64,000 nt of DNA from Zantedeschia hybrid cultivar (GCA_030544215.1 JARZZO010000013.1:40497196-40561195); one strand, 5' to 3'. Shown: positions 48,301 to 59,070, counted from the stretch's first letter. Notes: generated by a model not told the origin, from the sequence alone. Translations and numbers: made by a program.

Positions 48301-49440
48301 GGCTTCGGCCATGTAAACCGTATCGGGAGCGGCATGGTATTCTCTAAGTCCGTGTAAACCGTACCGGGAGTGGCTTCGGCCATGTAAACCGTATCGGGAG
48401 CGGCATGGTATTCTCTAAGTCCGTGTAAACCGTACCGGGAGTGGCTTCGGCCATGCAAACCGTATCGGGAGCGGCATGGTATTCTCTAAGTTCGTGTAAA
48501 CCGTACCGGGAATGGCCTCGGCCATGCAAACCGTATCGGGAGCGGCATGGTATTCTCTAAGTCCGTGTAAACCGTACCGGGAGTGGCTTCGGCCATGCAA
48601 ACCGTATCGGGAGCGGCATGGTATTCTCTAAGTCCGTGTAAACCGTACCGGGAGTGGCTTCGGCCATGTAAACCGTATCGGGAGCGGCATGGTATTCTCT
48701 AAGTCCGTGTAAACCGTATCGGGAGTGGCTTCGGCCATGCAAACCGTACCGGGAGCGGCATGGTTCTCTTAAAGTCCGTAAGTCTTTCGATCCGACGAAT
48801 GGCTTCGGCCATGTAATCCGGATCAGGACACGGCGTGGTTTTTTCTAAGTCCGTGTAAACCGTATCGGGAGTGGCTTCGGCCATGCAAACCGTATCGGGA
48901 GCGGCATGGTATTCTCAAAGTCCGTGTAAACCGTACCGGGAGTGGCTTCGGCCATGCAAACCGTATCGGGAGCGGCATGGTATTCTCAAAGTCCGTGTAA
49001 ACCGTACCGGGAGTGGCTTCGGCCATGCAAACCGTATCGGGAGCGGCATGGTATTCTCTAAGTCCGTGTAAACCGTACCGGGAGTGGCTTCGGCCATGCA
49101 AACCGTATCGGGAGCGGCATGGTATTCTCTAAGTCCGTGTAAACCGTACCGGGAGTGGCCTCGGCCATGCAAACCGTATCGGGAGCGGCATGGTATTCTC
49201 TAAGTCCGTGTAAACCGTACCGGGACTGGCTTCGGCCATGCAAACCCTATCGGGAGCGGCATGGTATTCTCTCAAAGTCCGCGGGTCTTTTGATCCGACG
49301 AATGGCGCTCGGCCATGTATTTCCGGATCTGGACGACATGGACTTCTCTAAAGTCCTCAGGTACCTCGGTCCGACGAATGGCCCTCGGCCATATAATCCG
49401 GATTGGGAAGCGACAAGGTATATTATTAAAGTCCGCAAAT
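39343..49440 (+). repeat. 71-bp tandem satellite array inside the retrotransposon
   Basis: Roughly 130 head-to-tail units. The left edge has longer, diverged units: successive AAGTCCG starts at 39343, 39417, 39493, 39569, 39647, 39722 and 39793 give steps of 74, 76, 76, 78, 75 and 71. The core unit is 71 bp and contains CTAAGTCCGTGTAAACCG, TACCGGGAGTGG, CTTCGGCCATGCAAACCG and TATCGGGAGCGG; the AAACCGTAYCGGGAG block occurs twice per unit, 30 and 41 bp apart. A 75-bp variant unit (GTTCTCTTAAAGTCCG, TTCGATCCGACGAATGG, CCGGATCAGGACACGG) recurs at irregular intervals. The right edge (49265-49440) is again diverged. Because 71 is not a multiple of three, the many 61-codon minus-strand frames are shadows. 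Confidence 0.98.
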
Positions 49441-49680
49441 AACCCGTACCGATCGGGAAGCGGCATGGATTTCGGAGTCCTCTGACAAATCAGAGGGCTC
49501 GGCTCTTCACCTTCAGAAGCAGAAGCCTTTCGTCACCACTCCGAGTGAAGACGAAGCAGCTGACAGACCCTCGGCAGACCGAGGGCACCCTCTTCTCAAG
49601 AAAAGGAATAGAAGGCTTCGGGTAGGAAACCTGATTATTCTTCAACGAGCTTCGGACTATACTCTCGCCATCTCAGAACT
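49441..49680 (+). other. Internal 3' region of the retrotransposon
   Basis: Non-repetitive GC-rich sequence between the array and the polypurine tract. No RT or integrase trace was recognised; it may be what is left of the 3' untranslated region. Confidence 0.6.
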
Positions 49681-49702
49681 GAGGAAGGCAAGAGTGGGGG
49701 GC
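49681..49702 (+). other. Polypurine tract
   Basis: A purine-rich run ending in AAGAGTGGGGGG lies a few bases before the 3' LTR start (TGATGAGG at 49707). This is the expected position for the plus-strand primer. Confidence 0.75.
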
Positions 49703-49706
49703 TATG

Positions 49707-50715
49707 TGATGAGGCAGAATCCGATTCGGCCCATTAAAACAAGCCCAGCGCCCAGATCAGCCCAGCAGCAGCTGTGCAAGGCCCTCAGGGAGCCTTCGGC
49801 CCATCAGCGGCCCAGCAGGCCTTCGGCCCGTCAGCGGCCCAACCCCCTTCGGACCGGTAGCCGAGTCCGGCCCACTCCGGTGGCGGATCAGACGCTATGG
49901 CGGTTTATCAGTAAGCCTCCTTTAGTCCTATATCGGCTGCCACCGTTAACCCTCCACTCTCCTCCGCTATAAATATCCTGCCATTTGTAGCCAAGGCGGT
50001 GGTGGGAAAAACGGATGCCTCCCCAAGCTTCCGAATTGCATAAAGCTACTCTCCTTGCCTTCTGAATCGAATCTTTTTCAGGAGCTAACTTGACCGTCGG
50101 AGGGGGTTCCTCAGGGTTGACGCCCGGGACTCCTGCTGACCGGTCTCTTCTTCTTTCCCTCCTGCAGGGGCTCGGTTCGAATCATCGCCGACCTCTCCGA
50201 GTCGGTCTCGGCCGCCGACCTCGGACTCCTCCCCCTGGTCTCGACGCCGTACGCCGGCTGTCCCAAGACAGGAAGCTCGGTCTCGCGCTGCCCCTCCGTC
50301 CGCCGAAGGGGCTATTTGGGCTCACTATCCAAGAGAGCCATATCCGAGCCACCCTCGGCCTCGGACCTTCGGCTCGCCTCCATCGACGTCAGTCGGCAGA
50401 TCCACTTCAAAGATCTTCATCCACGCCCCCCGCGGGGTGGTCCAGATCACCTGGAGAAGCCTCCGCCCAGCCTCGGCCACTTCTTCAGGAGCCCCGGCCC
50501 CGCGTCCCGAGGGCCGGTCCGAGCCATCTGAAGGGGTCTCGGCTTCGCACTCGGCAGGCCACCGCCCGAGCACCCCTCGGCTTCCAGACTTCGTCTCCCT
50601 TCGTCCGCTTCGGATCCCCGTCGGGCCACCTTACACCGATCCGGCCCGGCTCCGGATCCGGTTATCTTCGGGTTCTATCTTCGGAATCCGGTCGTGATAG
50701 ATCCAGTCTACATCA
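49707..50715 (+). repeat. 3' LTR
   Basis: 1009 bp. It matches the 5' LTR throughout apart from about ten substitutions and the 27-bp unit missing here. A TATAAATA box lies at 49968-49975. Readout from this LTR would run toward 50716 and beyond. Confidence 0.95.
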
Positions 50716-50720
50716 GCTAC

Positions 50721-52415
50721 TAAGTACACAAGTATAAATAGACATAATAAGTATAATAAATATCAGGGTTCTCGATTAAGTTTTTCAATATGAGGTTTCC
50801 AATTTAATGTGATACTCAAATTCAGATTTAAGGACCGAAGTTTCCAATTCAATGTGATACTTAAATTCAGATTTAAGGACCAGCGATGCATCTAGTTTTT
50901 CATTGACTGGAATCTTTCATTTGAGAACACTTTTGAGACCCTATTTTGGAGGAACTACATCAAACTCTTAAGTTAAAATTTTAAGTGAAGTTGTTTACTT
51001 TTTAGAATATTATTTGAAGAGATCATGAGAACTCATATTTGAAGACATATCAAAAGATATTTTTACCTTCATATTATTTTTTTTTAAGAACTTTAAGAGA
51101 ATGGAAATGAAAATAAACAATGTTATTTTACAGAATCTCTAAATTTTTCTTCTATCTCCTGTTCAAAAGATACGCTAGGAACCGAAAAGAAGCTCTTTTT
51201 GATCATGGAACAAAATCTGCATTCTTATAGAATCACCTACCTTTTTTTTCGTTTGAAAAAAATTGACATTTTTAAGATGCCTGCCGTATGAGGAAGGTCG
51301 AATCTAAGGTAAAATCGTTATCCAATGCTCCCTCAACTGTTAGAGTTTTTCCAAAAATCTCCGTAGCTAATAGCAACTACCTCCAACCAAACAAATCCTT
51401 CAGTAAATACTAATATAGAGCTCTTGATTAAAGTTGCAAAGCTAAATACACCGCTGACTTAAATATTATAAAGGTTCAAAATATGTTTGATATTTGTAAT
51501 ATCAAAAGTTTCCGAGGATTGAAGATATATGTTGATATAATTATGTTTTAACTTTTAAAAATATAGTATATTTATTAAAAAACTCTAATCTAACTATTTA
51601 TTCTTAAGTCTTCACAATCTCCCTGAATTGATGTAAGGTCTTAGAATGTTTTAAAAATTCTCTAGAGAGTGTTACAAAAAAAGTCTCTCAAAAGGACTTG
51701 TTCGTAAGAAAGTTAGGATTGTGGGGATTATTTGTAAATGATCAAATTAGGAAGAGATATTTATAATATCAAAAATCTTCAAAAGTTGAAGATAAAAAAT
51801 CATATATCTATATTATTTTTTTGTTCAATATATTGCTATAATTATGAACCCTACGTTGCTAATAGTCCCATGATAAGGTTGGTCTTTGCTCAGTCCGTCA
51901 AAACTGGCGATACTTTGGACGTACATTGAATCTAGACAGCGACCGGCCAGCTTGCGGCCAAGGAATTCCTCTTCATTCATCCCCTCTTATATGTTAAATT
52001 AGAAATTACCATGATTATTTGCGTATTACCCCCTGCACCCTTACAAAGAAATGTACCTATCAAATATGCTGGTTTACTGGCATATCGAAACATTTACATA
52101 TATCAAATATGTCATTGCCATGCCAACTTTGAAGTAATTAAGACCGGCCAATATGGGCCAAATGAAACACAATTATGAAGAAACTTTTATTCATTAGAAT
52201 TCGATGAGACTCGCTTAAAATAATTTTACTAATGTTAAGACTGTCAATTTGACAAAATGGGATCCTCTGGACCTCCCTTTTTATATCCCTGCACATCAGG
52301 GAGAGCGAATGGGTCATTCGATGTTAAATTGATGGAATTGTACTCTATCACCTCCTCCGCTGATATGTTCTTGCTCACTTTGTTTGCGGAATAGGACCGG
52401 AATAATCGGTATAAA
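50721..52415. other. Non-genic AT-rich stretch
   Basis: No gene seen. It contains a 45-bp tandem duplication at about 50795-50884 (gtttccaattYaatgtgata, two copies). Confidence 0.5.
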
Positions 52416-52689
52416 AGCCATATTATGGTTTGATTGCAGGAATATCTAATTCTCCCAATTCTCTAAACTCTAATTGAAATACCTAATTCCCTCATTCCCC
52501 TAATTTTACTTTATATTTCACTCCTTATTCCACTTATACCTACTAAATCACTTGGAATAATGCAATGTAATTCTCCTTATTTTAAAGGGAATAACAACAA
52601 CTTACTAAAGCAAAATACTTCTTATTCTGGTTTAAAAAATCTCTAAAACCTTATTCTGATTTAAACTATTATGCAAACAAAGTGAACCT
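52416..52689. mobile_element. Possible Tourist-like MITE
   Basis: Ends read GCCATATTATGGTTTGATTG on the left and, inverted on the right, GGTTCACTTTGTTTGCATAA. Both resemble the GTTTGATTGCA-type termini of Tourist-like elements. The interior has CTTATTC/GGAAT-type AT-rich sequence. The target duplication is unclear. Confidence 0.35.
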
Positions 52690-53190
52690 AAGGACGTAAG
52701 AGTAGACAAGAGAAGAAGTCTAGAGGAACTCATTTCCAATTTGACTAGATCTTGTGAAATTTTAGTCAAAATTTAATGACTGTGATAACAACTTGTAGAG
52801 TCTTCCGGTGCTCTTTCGGACTTTTTTTGTCATTTTATATGTTTTTTTTAAATTTATTAACAATAAATTGCAACAATATTTTTAAATTATGTGAGAAAGT
52901 ATTAAAAAGTCTACTAAATTAGGGTCCATATCATGCGGCAGAGAACCCCACACCATAATCTTATTCATCTAACCGATCTCAAAACACACCCTACAAGTCA
53001 CTAATATTTACAAATTAATCATCCTAATTTGGATACTTATTTTTAAATCCTTACACTTCCCCCAACTATCCGCTGTACTTTAAGCATTCCATCCTCATAA
53101 ATCACAATTTACTTCAAACGCTAAATATAATAAATATAATCATAAAAATAAAAATAATATTAACTAGTAAATAAAAAAGATTTTTTTTAT
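52690..53190. other. Non-genic AT-rich stretch
   Basis: Nothing recognisable. Confidence 0.4.
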
Positions 53191-53194
53191 ATAG

Positions 53195-53545
53195 ATACCC
53201 CGTAAACTATCATTTTTATTTGACACTCCTAATTCTCACACATTATTATAAATGTTCCTGACATCTTCAAAAAGTTACAATTATGTCCTTCCGTGAAACA
53301 ATATAAACTTCAACTGATTCTTTTTTCTATTGATGACCAAGAGAAACCCTAAGATCAAGTCCTGCACCTCTGGTATTCTAAGGCATGGACCCATAAACTT
53401 CTCTTTGGTGAAGTCAGGGAGTATATATATATAACATTATGAAAATATTCAATTCTTTTTGACATACTGGTTAGAGTTCAAGGCATGTTGACAAGAAGGA
53501 TATAACTGCAACTTTTTTTAAGATGTTAGGAGTGTTATAACAAGG
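53195..53545. repeat. Foldback-type inverted repeat, older copy
   Basis: The left arm (cctaattctcacacattatt, then catcttcaaaaagttacaat) and the right arm (ggatataactgcaac, then aagatgttaggagtgttata) are diverged inverted matches. It is related to the element at 53640-53960. Confidence 0.45.
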
Positions 53546-53639
53546 CATGGGGAATCAAGGGCATCTATACAACAGTGTATAGAGAAGTAAATACAAAAAC
53601 ACAGTACAACATGCAATAAAAGAAGGATTTTGGCATGTA

Positions 53640-53960
53640 TCCCTTAAAAAATATCATATTTGCACCCCCAACTCTCACATATTGTCATCATTACCCCTAA
53701 AATCTTCAAAAAGATTGCACGTATACTCCTCCATCTAAAGATTTTGCATGGATGCCCTTAAATTCAATATACCCCCAACTCTCACATATTAGCATCAATA
53801 TCCTGAAAATCTTCAAAAAAGTTATTCAAGGATATCTGTGCAAAATTTTTAGATGGAAAAGTATGCATACAATATTTTTGAAGATTATAAGAATATTGAT
53901 GATAATATGTGAGAGTTGGGGGGTATATGCAAATATACATTGTTGTAAGAGTATACACGT
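53640..53960. repeat. Foldback-type inverted repeat with an extra arm
   Basis: cccccaactctcacatatta (about 53773) and its inverse taatatgtgagagttggggg (about 53906-53925) flank a short loop, and the arms extend over about 50 bp. A third, direct copy of the arm lies at about 53666-53716. No coding capacity. Confidence 0.7.
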
Positions 53961-54077
53961 AAAAACCCATCAAAAGCAAGCTCTTTTTCTCTTTACCGTG
54001 GATTCCTAGCCCCGGATGGACTTTCCTTGCGTCACTCCGTTCTTACCCAAAAGATTAATTTGACTACGATTCAGCGA

Positions 54078-54085
54078 TATATATT
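54078..54085 (+). promoter_or_regulatory. Candidate TATA box of the DUF1218 gene
   Basis: TATATATT about 20-30 bp before a plausible transcription start near 54105-54110, upstream of the predicted 5'-UTR exon. Position and sequence fit, but no other evidence. Confidence 0.4.
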
Positions 54086-54109
54086 TCCATACCTACCTGT
54101 CTGCAATCT

Positions 54110-55279
54110 GCATACGTTTCCTCCTCCTTTGCTCGCCTCTGCCGGCCCCTCCTTCGTCTTCTCCACCCGGTGCCGCAAAGAGGAAGAGGTAAGAGAACGA
54201 CGAAACCAGTGGAATCGCGTTCTAAAAAAGTTCCCTTTTTGTTCTTGCGGGTTCCAAGTTCGTTTTTTTCTCTTTTTTTAAATATCATGCGGGTTCCCCT
54301 CCTCTTTTTTTTTTAATTCTTGGACCAGGGTTTGTGAGTAGCAGGAATAGAAGGGGGAATATGCCCTCGTTTGCTCTTTAATCTGCTTCTATTTTTGTGT
54401 TTTTTATTCGTTTATTCATTATTTATTTGTCTGCCGGTTTTTCCTAGTATATTTGTTTTTCTCCGATTTGGTCGCGTGTCGATCTGCTGGTCAACTGGAG
54501 TGGATTCTTTACTGTTTGACTTCTTAGAGATCGCTTATTTGATCCGAATTCCTTGAAGAACCCTTTTGTATCATATGGAAGCCACAATCTTTGGGGGGTA
54601 TGAAGCATGATTGCTGTAGGATGTGAGATGTTATATGTATTCCTGCTTTTTTTTTTTTTTTCTTCATAAAGTTTGCAATTTTGGAACTGAAACTATGTTA
54701 TGCTATCTCTGCGCTATAGCTAATAGAAGCTTTCCTTAGTTGTATCGGAAAGTGCGCTCTCCATGATTATTTTGGCAGCGGAATGATAATTTTAGGGCGA
54801 TTTTGGTATCAGAATAAGGCGAGGATAAGATGTGTTATCCCCGTCACCACTTTGGTTATCCCAAAAATTGGGGACAAGTGAAACTAGGGAGGATAAAGGC
54901 GGATAAACCTATCCCCCCCCCCCTATAATTCTCCTCTCCTTTTGGGATTGAATGCGGTAAGCCATTCTATCAAACAGGCGGAAATACTTGTCTCCAACTC
55001 ATTTTTCTCCATTTTTTAATACCAAAATACCCTTACTTATGGATACAGGCAACTTATGTTAGGATAACTCAAGCTGAAGTCCTTCTGATACCGATCATGG
55101 CTTAGATGTTTCATGCTTCTATAGATGACGATGGTGGTAGTTAGGATGATAATGTTGACAACAGCAATTGTGGGAATTCTTCTGTTTCCCAGCTCTGTTA
55201 TAGTTTGCACATGCTTTACTTATCTTTTGGACTAACATCCCTTGTTATGTTGTTGATTGCCATGCTACTTGTGTAGCAG
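54110..55279 (+). other. 5'-UTR exon and leader intron of the DUF1218 gene
   Basis: A pyrimidine-rich leader ends GAAGAG/gtaaga at 54188. The acceptor is gtgtagcag at 55279, 20 bp before the start codon. The predicted leader intron is 54189-55279 and contains a Tourist-like MITE (54795-55032). Transcript support would be needed to confirm it. Confidence 0.5.
54795..55032. mobile_element. Tourist-like MITE in the leader intron
   Basis: Inverted ends GGGCGATTTTGGTAT (left) and GGGTATTTTGGTATT (right, inverted), flanked by TTA at 54792-54794 and 55033-55035. The 238-bp interior is GGATAA/TTATCC-rich and resembles the MITE in DLDG1 intron 1. Confidence 0.65.
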
Positions 55280-55299
55280 GTCCGAGTGCGAACTGCAAG

Positions 55300-57703
55300 A
55301 TGGCTTTGAGTCAGACTGCGAAGATTGCTATTGCTCTGTCATTTTTTGGTGTGCTTGCCTTCGTATTTGGTGTAGTTGCTGAAAACAAGAAGGTAATTTT
55401 TTCCGACTATGCTAGCAAATGCTTTTGGAATTATTGGAAACCGTATGCACAGTATTCCTTATGCAGCCTTGTTCTGTGTTTTCTCTTTTTGATGAAATAA
55501 GCTCAAGTTTCAACTGCTAATGCCAAATGTAAATTATTTTGTGTATACCGAAAACAAACTCTTTTGGTACTTGTTTTATTGTCGTTCAATAGCAATCAAA
55601 TAAAAAGACAAGTTTTGCAGAATCTCTGCCCTATGATTTTCACATTCTACATGATTTTGCACCAGTGTCCTTCTGAAATCGTGTTGCCTCTCTTGAATTT
55701 GCTTGTCAGAGTCATTTGTTTGGCCTTACTACCCATTGTTATCTAATCTACTTCCAAACTTTATTTAGTTTCATCCAATTGAATATTCATCCTTGATTAC
55801 ATGTTAATATCTTTATGTTTACTGTACACCAAACTATCATAGCCAGATATATTTGATTCATGGTATTTTTATGTTTGAAATGTTTTGTGGGAGCAGTGAT
55901 TAGAACCTTTGAACAAAATGATTCCCTGACTTGGATTTTATTCATACTGCAAGAACATATATCCTGCTATGCGAAATCAACTTATAGACAGTTGTCCACA
56001 TGCGGTGCTGAATGTATGTGCATGTTATGATGTAAATAGCTGTACATATACAGTGACGAAACTGGGTTCCTATATTTTAAATGTTTTGTTCTACTAAAAT
56101 ATGAGGGCTTACATTCTAAAACTTCCCGCCTTGAAATTGAGCTCTCAATATGTTTCCCCCTCTGTCTTATGATTTTTCTGTTGCATTTTCACCACTGACT
56201 TTACATTATCTGCTGCTACAGCCCGAGTCTGGAACTCCAATTCGAGGAAAAGGAGTAGTCATCTGCCGGTACCCGAGTGATCCATCTATTCTACTGGGAA
56301 GCCTATCTGTTGTGGCAACCTTCATAAGTACATTGTTTGGACTTGTCTCTGTCTTCTATCCATACAAAGGCAAATCAGTTCCAAGCGGAGCATTGTTCCG
56401 CAGCACAACCTTGCTTGTGTTCTTCACGATTGCAGTGTAAGTAGGAACACCCATCACCTTTCATCAGTGAACAAATTATAATGAGCATCAGTTATGGAGT
56501 ATTGTGTTACATACTTACATTGCACCTTTAGCACAAGAAACATTTTTTTGTATGTTGTACATGTTTATATGATTTATTTTTTTGTTCAGTCCTTCTCAAA
56601 GAAACATGGTTGCATGTATCTTTCTTCTTTTCATTGTTTGGTTTCATCACCTTTCAAGCATGAGCAAATGAAATTAGTTTTCACATGATCACTAAAGATT
56701 GACACACACTGTTGCATATGTTCTTAAGATTGTAAACTCTACCCATATCTTAATCCCTAATTTATGCCCCGTTGGTTGGAAAGTCGCATTTGATATAGTA
56801 TTGATTTTGGAGTCGAGAATGTGAGTATTGGAATTGAGGTAGAAGCATTGTGGAGGGCTGCAAATGAAGGGGATGGAAGGAGTTAGGAGTGGCAGAGAGA
56901 GTGGAGAGGGATTTTCGAGAGTCTTGAAGCTTGAATTATGACACTTTTAATATAAATTCAGACCTGTGTTCAATTTAATCTAATGGTAGATATTTCTAAT
57001 ATATGTATATTGCAGTGGAACATATTCAATATTAACTGTTATGGACTAGCAACATCAAAATAGCTGTTGATACAGGTACTATACCACACCAATCAAACAT
57101 CCCATTTACCCATGCCCATTAGGAGCTGACACCAGTGAGCAATGTTTTTTCATTGATGAATAGAAGGCGCAGGGGAAGTTGTTTTCCACATAATTTTTCT
57201 TTTAAGTTGTTACTCTTCCAGCTTTTACACGCATGCTGTGTGAAACCAGTGGATGAGACCATCCCTCAGTCCCTGTTATGCTGCTATGTTCTTTTTTAAT
57301 CTATGCCTGCAGCGCGTTAGACTCTACTGCATGTGTCAGATAACGTTTGAGGAGAGATATCTCTAATATGTGGGAACTGTGGCTTGCTGGGAGCAGGGGA
57401 GTGACTGTAATGGCGGAGGGGATGATGATCTGGGCAACCGCCACAGAAGGCCTCCACCGCTCTCGCAATGTTCATCACAACCTGGAGAACCAGTGCCCGA
57501 CTGCCAAGGCCGGTGTGTTCGGCGGTGCAGCATTTCTAGCCCTGGATGCAGCCCTGTTCTGGTTGATCTGCCAGATGCTGACCCTGAACGCCAGAGCTGA
57601 CTACTTGGAGGAGGAGGAGGACGACCTCAAGGGCGAGTATGGCCAGGTTCTCGCGTCCGACTACGATGCCAACGGAGCAGGGCACCCCCACCCGGTGGTC
57701 TGA
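55300..57703 (+). CDS. DUF1218 family four-helix membrane protein
   Basis: 204 aa, three exons: 55300-55392, 56222-56436 and 57397-57703 (TGA), with GT-AG junctions and matching phases. Helix 1 (IAIALSFFGVLAFVFGVVAE) is followed by the family block ENKKPESGTP-IRGKGVVICRYPSDP. Helix 2 lies at SILLGSLSVVATFISTLFGL, then VFYPYKGKSVP. Helix 3 spans the exon 2/3 junction (LLVFFTIAVGVTVMAEGMMIW), then LHRSRNVHHNLENQCPTAK, with helix 4 at FGGAAFLALDAALFWLICQML. The tail is acidic (EEEEDDLKGEYGQ). The Cys in VVICRYP and NQCPTAK are family-typical. Some Arabidopsis members (MWL proteins) affect cell-wall lignin; this member's role is unknown. The stop codon overlaps a perfect AATAAA (57703-57708), so the real poly(A) site may use another signal further down. 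Confidence 0.93.
56765..57110. mobile_element. Possible TIR element in DUF1218 intron 2
   Basis: The left end GCCCCGTTGGTTGGAAAG and the inverted right end GGGATGTTTGATTGGTGTG are loosely similar and Harbinger-like. The interior is G-rich (GGAGGG, GAGAGTGGAG). The target duplication was not resolved. Confidence 0.3.
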
Positions 57704-57708
57704 ATAAA

Positions 57709-58117
57709 GTTACACACTTGTGGTTGCATTCTATATTGGACTTGGGTCGATGGCTATGGTTCTCCTGCATCTACTTTAACATTTGTAAATTGAAGTCTCT
57801 CCCCTCCTTATCTAGTGTTTAATTTAGTCTGGAATTCGATGTTCTGCTTCAGAACATGGGATAAACCCCGAACTGTGATGGAAGAATTGCTTCTAGTCAC
57901 GTATATCGTTTTGTTGCTGGTTGTTTAACTTTGTTTTGAAATAGTAATCCCCTTATCAAAACAACAGATGTCTAGTGCCACATAAGCAATTCTAAATTGC
58001 TTCTGTCCAGACAAATAATTTTGCAAACAAATTAGGCCTAAGTGAACTGATTCAAGGTGAGTAATCCAAAGTAAGTGAGCCGAGATGAATGAACTATGGC
58101 TGACAAGTTGTATGTGA
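57709..58117. other. 3' flank of the DUF1218 gene
   Basis: The 3' UTR and downstream spacer; no gene seen. Confidence 0.5.
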
Positions 58118-58125
58118 CTTCCAGT

Positions 58126-59062
58126 TAGAACTGTCAATGGGTCCCAAAAATCCGAACCGACCGCTTAGATATTAAAATTGAACCTAGTTTATTTTTGGAT
58201 TGGACTTGAATTTTGATTTTAAGCATGATCCCTAAAATGGGCCGTGCTTGGGCTTTGTCAAGTCTATGAGTCTGAAAGTCCAAAAGGTCCGATAAATGTT
58301 AAATTTAAAAAATGATAATAGAATTTGTATAATAATATATATTCATATTAACAAGATCATTTATTTGTATACATATATCATACAAATTAATATATGTACG
58401 AACATCTTGGACTAATGTTTCAATTGTCTTTAAATTTAAGAGAGTTCTTTATATATGTGCTCACTAAAGAATACTGGACATGTGACAATTATTTTATAGA
58501 ATTCATATTTTTATGACACCTTCGAAATCATCTTATACATCGTTAATCATTATAATGTTTAATGCGAGTTAATCAATATTTGATAAAAGTGTTATGGTAA
58601 ATTTTGATTTTATAAAAGATCGCATCTTTATGGCACCTTCAAAATAATCATATGCACCATAAATCATTATAATATTTTAGTATGAGACGATCAATATTTG
58701 ATCAAAGTATTGTGGTAAATTTTGATTTTATAAAGGATGTATTTTTATGCTAAACATGAAAGACCAAAATATTAATAGCTAATTTGATTGATTTTTGTGT
58801 GTGTTATTGAATATGATGACCTTGAAGATCTCATTTTTCTAATTCTTAATAATATGATATATAACATATTTTTTAATAAAAGAATTAATTTTTCTTATAT
58901 TTAAGTTCGAAACCCGAGCTGAACCCGAAATCCAAATTATTTTGGACTTAGGCCGGACTTGGGTTTAAGCATAAGGAAATGGACTTTGTTCTTATTTTTC
59001 TCGCAAGGCTTGAGCCTGAGCTTTGCTATGCCTTATCCGAACCCAGCCCGTTGACACCCCTA
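58126..59062. mobile_element. hAT-like non-autonomous element
   Basis: Termini TAGAACTGTCAATGGG (left) and TAGGGGTGTCAACGGG (right, inverted), with flanking 8-mers cttccagt (58118-58125) and cttcgagt (59063-59070), a 7/8 duplication. The interior has GGGC/CCCGA-rich ends and an AT-rich middle with a tandem duplication of about 120 bp (58510-58740, sharing atcattataat and ggtaaattttgattttataa). No transposase. Confidence 0.8.
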
Positions 59063-59070
59063 CTTCGAGT

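Larger units (their letters stand above)
36928..50715 (+). mobile_element. Young non-autonomous Ty3/Gypsy (Tat-like) retrotransposon with internal satellite array
   Basis: Complete 13.8-kb element. The 5-bp target duplication GCTAC is perfect (36923-36927 and 50716-50720). The LTRs start TGATGAGG and end TACATCA. In order it carries the 5' LTR, a primer site, gag (38000-39238), about 10 kb of tandem repeats, a polypurine tract and the 3' LTR. No protease, reverse transcriptase, RNase H or integrase frame is present anywhere inside, so enzymes must come from a related autonomous element. By eye I count about ten substitutions and one 27-bp indel between the LTRs, i.e. about 1% divergence and a recent insertion. 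The gag type, primer site and overall size suggest the Tat-like branch; this is inference. Confidence 0.95.

Noticed and set aside
39548..49243. Dozens of 61-228 aa repeat proteins on the minus strand
   Set aside because: They recur every 71 bp in rotating frames and end at the same relative stop; shadows of the tandem array.
39343..49440. CRISPR-like array
   Set aside because: Repeats are directly adjacent with no unique spacers, and the array lies in a eukaryotic retrotransposon; it is a plain tandem satellite.
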